Source of the DNA: Bacillota bacterium
Lineage (GTDB): Bacteria > Bacillota > Clostridia > Acetivibrionales > DTU013
Assembly: GCA_023426125.1 (NCBI GenBank)
Contig: JAFABI010000029.1
Span: 16,095 to 80,094 of the forward strand
DNA length: 64,000 nucleotides
Reading direction: 5' to 3'
In this document: positions 60,712 through 64,000 of the stretch, piece after piece
How the letters are laid out: every line of letters starts with the position of its first letter
Position numbering within the stretch: position 1 is the stretch's first letter
The notes under the pieces: generated by a model
Databases searched by the model: none
The model's input: only the letters and a program-made list of their open reading frames with translations
What the model was told of the DNA's origin: nothing
Program-made: the position numbers and the translations under genes

Positions 60712-60888
60712 CTATTTTAACCTCGTTCGCTTTAGTATTGCATTTAGTAGTCCGGTTGGGATATCGGTATTATGTACTGGGATTATTTCGGTTTGGCTAT
60801 CTTTTTTCATAACGTGGTGGCTCCCACTTATCCTGTCTATCCGCCAGCCGTTTTGTTGCAGTAGCCTTACCAGATCCTTACCCTTCAT
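60712..60888 (-). CDS. hicA: HicA-type mRNA interferase toxin
   Basis: 58 residues, the usual HicA size: starts MKGKDLVRLLQQNGWRIDRI, then SGSHHVMKKD with the catalytic histidine, then IIPVHNTDIPTGLLNAILK. GGAGGGGA lies 8 bases before the ATG. HicA cuts mRNA when HicB is lost. The pair may stabilise the otherwise decayed element B. Confidence 0.85.
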   Translation of the reverse strand: MKGKDLVRLLQQNGWRIDRISGSHHVMKKDSQTEIIPVHNTDIPTGLLNAILKRTRLK

Positions 60889-60917
60889 TATCGTATCCCC
60901 TCCTTACATTATTTATT

Positions 60918-60940
60918 ATAATACGTATCATACGTATTAT
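60918..60940. promoter_or_regulatory. hicAB operator palindrome
   Basis: ATAATACGTA (60918-60927), TCA, TACGTATTAT (60931-60940), a perfect 10-bp inverted repeat overlapping the likely leftward promoter; expected HicB site. Confidence 0.65.
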
Positions 60941-60953
60941 CAAGACCGAATTC

Positions 60954-61295
60954 TTGTTAGCGGATCAGAACGGCGAAATAGAAAAACCCACACAGAAAGA
61001 AACCACTGGGCAGAAATCTCCGTTCACTTCATTTGCGGATAGGGCTGTTGAATTGGGTGCCAGTCCGGAAATATTGGGGATCGTCAGAAAGCTTTCAAAA
61101 ACTCGCTTGTTCAATCATCATGGTGCGGATGTAAAAGAATTAAGCATGATTTATAATACATTTAACATCCCTGGCGGAGTTGTTTTTGCAGTAGGTACAT
61201 TGTTCGAAATGGGATATATGTACGGCGTACAGGATGAACGGAAGCGGTTGAACGTCAGGAAAAAGGCCGCTAGGAAGTCGCTGGAGGTTGGATGA
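60954..61295 (+). CDS. hypothetical phage-type protein, probably 5'-truncated
   Basis: The frame opens at TTG 60954 without a ribosome site, right beside the hicAB operator, so the true N-terminus may have been lost. The body is well formed: FADRAVELGASPEILGIVRK, then NIPGGVVFAVGTLFEMGYMY and a basic tail (DERKRLNVRKKAARKS). I take it for a phage early protein of unknown function. Confidence 0.5.
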   Translation: MLADQNGEIEKPTQKETTGQKSPFTSFADRAVELGASPEILGIVRKLSKTRLFNHHGADVKELSMIYNTFNIPGGVVFAVGTLFEMGYMYGVQDERKRLNVRKKAARKSLEVG

Positions 61296-61634
61296 TGGAT
61301 AAATAAAATCAAAGCAATCCAGGATTCTTTCCAAAGAGCTACCGCTATATAATGCCGCACTAAAAGAAAGGGTTTCAATAATAAAGAAAATCGAGAAAAT
61401 CATCGGGTGATGAAAACAAAACAAGAGAAGTGGTTCAGCTTTTAGAACCTTTCGAGGATGCAGGGAATGCTTTAAGAGACATTTGGAGCCGGGTTCAGTC
61501 GTATGGTGGAGTAAATACATTTTTAGTAAATAAGAGCATTCAGGATCGCACGTTTAAGGGTAGCTCATTGGACTGGATTAATGCGTTAGGCGAAGCAAAG
61601 AAAAAAGATGAGGCTTTAAGGAAGGTGACAAGCG
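61296..61634 (+). other. decayed coding region (fragments of small genes)
   Basis: Two open pieces without proper starts: about 61307-61410 (SKELPLYNAALKERVSIIKK type text, no start codon) and 61385-61645 (VVQLLEPFEDAGNALRDIW, GTG 61430 possible). Both read like protein but lack ribosome sites, as in frames broken by small changes. Confidence 0.45.
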
Positions 61635-61958
61635 ATGCTATATGAGGTATCCACAGGAGAAGTAAGCTCTATCATCGATGCCGACAATGCCAGGGACGCA
61701 AAGAAAGAATTCGCCAAGCGGAGAAGGGTAACGCGTCCATCCGGATATTATCTCAGGTCTCTGCAGGCCAGCAAGGTCAATGTTGATTACCCGGACACAT
61801 ATTACCAGGGATACAATGAATCGCTCTTCCAGGAACTTGAAGGCAAGGACGTCATTATCTATGACGAGCATCACGGCACCTCGGCCAGAATCCGGAAGGC
61901 GACGGCTGCAGCGATAGAATATTTTGTGGATGAATATTCGACGATCATAGTTTTATAG
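61635..61958 (+). CDS. hypothetical protein, 107 aa; long form of the 59474 family
   Basis: AAGGAAGGTG lies 6-7 bases before the ATG. The N-terminal 40 residues (MLYEVSTGEVSSIIDADNAR, then a basic KKEFAKRRRVTR piece) resemble a small modification-domain start; the C-terminal 60 residues match the element A product at 59474. It appears intact. Confidence 0.65.
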   Translation: MLYEVSTGEVSSIIDADNARDAKKEFAKRRRVTRPSGYYLRSLQASKVNVDYPDTYYQGYNESLFQELEGKDVIIYDEHHGTSARIRKATAAAIEYFVDEYSTIIVL

Positions 61959-61997
61959 GGGTGGGTGATATGCTTGCCCCCTGGAAAGGAGCGAATA

Positions 61998-62306
61998 ATG
62001 TTTAGCACAAGCGAAGTTCATTGCCAGTACTGCATGTCTCCTAAAGAGGTCTGGAAGCATTCCATGCAGACATATGACGAGGATGAATGCAAACTGTACT
62101 CCGATTTTTCAGACGTAGTATGGGAGCTCGAAGAGGCCGGAAAGCCGTTTTACAATTAGGATATACTTGAAGCCTGCAGGAAAAGTTTTGAGCATGAATA
62201 TACTGATATAAAGGACTTTGAGGCATGCATCAATGAAATGATCGGGATTCATATTGACCTGGGAGTTATGCCGGCAAAGTACCGGCCGTTGACTAGGGTT
62301 AAATAG
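61998..62306 (+). pseudogene. element B copy of the 50990 gene with an in-frame TAG
   Basis: AAAGGA precedes ATG 61998. The text follows the intact protein closely (VHCQYCMSPKEVWKHSM, KLYSDFSDVVWELEEAGKPF) but codon 54 is TAG where the intact copy has a Gln-region (NDQD); reading on gives DILEACRKSFEHEYTDIKDF to YRPLTRVK and a proper stop. One nonsense change explains it. Confidence 0.8.
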
Positions 62307-62397
62307 AACAGAAACAATTTTAGACAGAAGACTATCCTGCAGGAATGCAGAATTTTTTCTTCTTATGGCGAATACTGGAAGGGAAGGGGATGATAAA

Positions 62398-62625
62398 ATG
62401 TCAGATGATATTAAAGTAAAGCCAACGCCGATACAGCGAAATATCCTTGACGTAGCTATGGAGTTAACCGAATTATTTAGTAATTATCACAATTATGAAA
62501 GTTTAGAGGATTTGCAGAATACTTTTGTGAAATTCTATGCAATAGCTCAAATATGTGAATGTGCTGGCATAGAAAAACTTTTAGAGTACGTACCTGAGGA
62601 ATTGAAAAAAGCGTTTAAAAAATAA
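62398..62625 (+). CDS. hypothetical helical protein, 75 aa
   Basis: AAGGGGA lies about 8 bases before ATG 62398; the longer frame from 62365 covers the ribosome site. Mostly helical (NILDVAMELTELFSNYHNYE, KLLEYVPEELKKAFKK). The upstream words GGCGAATA and AAGGGGA resemble those before the 56068 gene, pointing to shared ancestry of the two leaders. Function unknown. Confidence 0.6.
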   Translation: MSDDIKVKPTPIQRNILDVAMELTELFSNYHNYESLEDLQNTFVKFYAIAQICECAGIEKLLEYVPEELKKAFKK

Positions 62626-62637
62626 GAAATATTTTTT

Positions 62638-62660
62638 GAGCCACAAGGCTTTTTTTTCTT
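62638..62660 (+). terminator. Rho-independent terminator
   Basis: Short stem AGCC/GGCT with ACAA loop and an eight-base T-run; same style as those at 57814 and 58195. Confidence 0.6.
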
Positions 62661-62738
62661 TTCTGTCAGTATTGACATTACTCCTCTGGTTTTTACTATA
62701 TACTTACATATTTACCCGTTAAGTGATAGAATAGGATA

Positions 62739-62945
62739 ATGAAAGAAGGTGCTTTTATATATTGCGGTTCTGAAAATACTGAAAATATTGAGTCAAGCAA
62801 AGGTGGAAATTATTATTTGTGTGCAGTAGATGATGATATGGAAACAACAGATTATGGACTCATTGTAATAGTTAATTGATGTAAAAAGTGTGGATATATT
62901 TCATTAATGGCCCCAGATCCTAAGAATTTTTTCTCACTAGATTAG
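62739..62945 (+). pseudogene. small gene interrupted by TGA before a C-x2-C
   Basis: AATAGGA precedes ATG 62739. The first 46 codons (MKEGAFIYCGSENTENIESS to YGLIVIVN) meet TGA, then the frame goes on CKKCGYISLMAPDPKNFFSL to TAG. The continuation, a zinc-ribbon-like knuckle, suggests one broken small protein. It may also be a real 46-residue gene. Confidence 0.4.
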
Positions 62946-63062
62946 TTTTAAAATCTATAGTAGTCAAAATCACCTTAAATTACAACAGGATAATTTTAAC
63001 AGATGAGGTAATACCAATGGTTACAGAAAGAAGCAATAGGTTACAAAAGGCAAAACTTCGCT
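62946..63062. other. short AT-rich stretch before the third att copy
   Basis: No gene; none of the ACCGACACT arm words of element A are present, so the integrase of element B had other arm sites or they have been lost. Confidence 0.5.
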
Positions 63063-63107
63063 TTTCTAATCCGTTAGCCGGGGGATCGAATCCCTCTGGG
63101 CACGCCA
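63063..63107 (+). repeat. third, diverged att copy (right end of element B)
   Basis: 45 bases matching the tRNA-Arg 3' end except for two changes (GTTGGCC to GTTAGCC and GGTTCG to GGATCG). Confidence 0.85.
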
Positions 63108-63108
63108 G

Positions 63109-63151
63109 AAAAGACATAGCTTCCCGCCAAGGGGAAGGTATGTCTTCTTTT
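63109..63151 (+). terminator. terminator behind the third att copy
   Basis: AAGACATA (63111-63118) with inner CTTCCC pairs GGGAAG and TATGTCTT (63139-63146), one mismatch, then CTTTT. Probably the original chromosomal tRNA-Arg terminator. Confidence 0.7.
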
Positions 63152-63257
63152 ATATAGTAAAATATGTTATTATTGATTCAAAATGCATCATGCAGATAAA
63201 TTGGAATTTATCTGATAGTTTTGAATTGCGGGTTATTTGTATTTGTGGAGGTAATCA

Positions 63258-63857
63258 ATGAATATTGAAATCCGAAAACTGATCCCGGACCTTGCGGAAG
63301 ATTATGCGACCTTTTTTGATACGACACCGCATAATGAAAAATATAAAGTAAAATGTTATTGTGTTTTCTGGTGTAATGACGACTGTGAAGGTAAAGATTT
63401 TAATACCAAAGCAGCGAGAAGGGATTACGCTGTCCAATGCGTCAAGGGCAACAATATACAAGGCTATCTCGCTTATTGTGATGATAAGGTCGTGGGATGG
63501 TGTAATGCCAATACGAAATCAGATTGCTTAAAGTGTAAGGGCTGGCGAGGGATGAATGGACCGCGCAAGGGCTTCATTCCTACAGAAGAATCCACCCCGG
63601 AGATCAAGATAAAATCCATTTTTTGTTTTGCAATCGCGCCGAAAATGCGGCGACAGGGCATTGCTTCGCGGCTTTTAGCGCGTGTCTGCCAAGATGCGGC
63701 CGAGGACGGCTTTGACTTCGTGGAAGCTTATCCGGATAAAGAAGTCACCGCCAAATCCGAAGACTTCGTGGGATATGCCGATATGTATGAAAAAAATGGT
63801 TTTACCGCATACCATGAGACAAAACGGAAGCTTGTTATGAGAAAACCGCTAAAATAA
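63258..63857 (+). CDS. GNAT-family N-acetyltransferase
   Basis: 199 residues; TGGAGGT 7 bases upstream. The acetyl-CoA pyrophosphate loop is visible in CFAIAPKMRRQGIASRLLAR (R/Q-x-x-G-I/A form), preceded by strand-rich text and followed by the C-terminal YADMYEKNGFTAYHE block. A Cys-rich N-terminal portion (KCYCVFWCNDDCEG) is shared with a subgroup of Firmicutes GNATs. The substrate is unknown. First chromosomal gene right of the island. Confidence 0.88.
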   Translation: MNIEIRKLIPDLAEDYATFFDTTPHNEKYKVKCYCVFWCNDDCEGKDFNTKAARRDYAVQCVKGNNIQGYLAYCDDKVVGWCNANTKSDCLKCKGWRGMNGPRKGFIPTEESTPEIKIKSIFCFAIAPKMRRQGIASRLLARVCQDAAEDGFDFVEAYPDKEVTAKSEDFVGYADMYEKNGFTAYHETKRKLVMRKPLK

Positions 63858-63923
63858 CACCTCGCCTAATAAGCAGAACGAAACCGCTGGCGCGGTGGCA
63901 AAAGAAAAGAGTAAAAAATGTGA

Positions 63924-63946
63924 ACCGACTTAATAGTCGGTTTTTC
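63924..63946 (+). terminator. Rho-independent terminator of the GNAT gene
   Basis: AACCGACT (63924-63931), TAAT, AGTCGGTT (63936-63943), TTT. Confidence 0.85.
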
Positions 63947-64000
63947 ATTTTTATACTAACATCCTTTACAATAATAGAGCAGCTTAAACGCTGACAAAAT

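Larger units (their letters stand above)
60166..63107. mobile_element. Element B: decayed older island in the same tRNA site
   Basis: Lies between the second and third att copies. It has no integrase, but carries hicAB, relatives of element A genes (59474 and 50990 types) and several broken frames. As new insertions enter at the intact tRNA, B, further from it and with a diverged right att, is the older one. Confidence 0.65.

Noticed and set aside
62739..62945. TGA as selenocysteine codon
   Set aside because: No SECIS-like hairpin was evident after TGA and the element is full of broken genes; a nonsense change is simpler.

Overview
The window looks like a chromosome segment from an anaerobic, endospore-forming Gram-positive bacterium of the Clostridia (moderate GC). 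The reasons are internal. Genes for spore germination and cortex handling (GerA, GerB and GerC families, a GerM-like lipoprotein, a LysM-GH18 cortex-hydrolase type protein) sit beside AddAB rather than RecBCD, a GlgD-type subunit, strong AGGAGG ribosome sites and tRNA genes with encoded CCA. I infer the group from gene content and cannot name a species.

Left part (1-45.7 kb) is core chromosome. In order: the tail of glgD; a polar amino-acid ABC transporter; an EamA permease; a calcium-binding-repeat protein; a LysM-GH18 protein; addB-addA (break repair, joined by an ATGA overlap); a gerA-gerC-small membrane gene run facing a gerB gene; a small operon with a 32-residue membrane protein and a flavin reductase-like gene; a livJHMGF branched-chain amino-acid transporter with a leader terminator, followed by a CBS-ACT protein and an ADP-forming acyl-CoA synthetase gene broken by an internal deletion; a LysE-family exporter; an HD-GYP protein; a polysaccharide deacetylase; an amidohydrolase; argG-argH; ruvC-ruvA-ruvB-queH; an AMIN-amidase; gerM; rph-rdgB-yfcE. 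Between argG and ruvC lie three ARG-box-like sites at exact 20-bp pitch.

Right part (45.7-63.1 kb) is a tandem genomic island in the 3' end of tRNA-Arg(TCT). The last 46 bases of the tRNA, with CCA, recur at 60166-60211 (identical) and 63063-63107 (two differences). Each of the three copies is followed at once by its own hairpin. Element A (45.7-60.2 kb) has a tyrosine integrase and a zinc-finger protein read leftward, a switch region with TGATAAC-type operators inside two opposed promoters, then small HTH proteins, CHC2 primase, D5-type helicase, an iteron-like candidate origin, a run of small unknown genes and a P27-type small terminase. I see no portal, capsid, tail or large terminase gene. 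That is the layout of a phage-inducible chromosomal island (satellite). Its cargo is a DUF3467-like/short ORF/PIN-domain gene set and a large Mrr-type nuclease with a coiled-coil front half. Element B (60.2-63.1 kb) is a decayed relative: it has lost its integrase, carries hicAB, and holds mutated copies of A genes.

After the last att copy the chromosome resumes with a GNAT acetyltransferase. The strongest candidates for something undescribed are the satellite itself (switch, origin, small terminase and cargo) and the DUF3467-PIN cassette.
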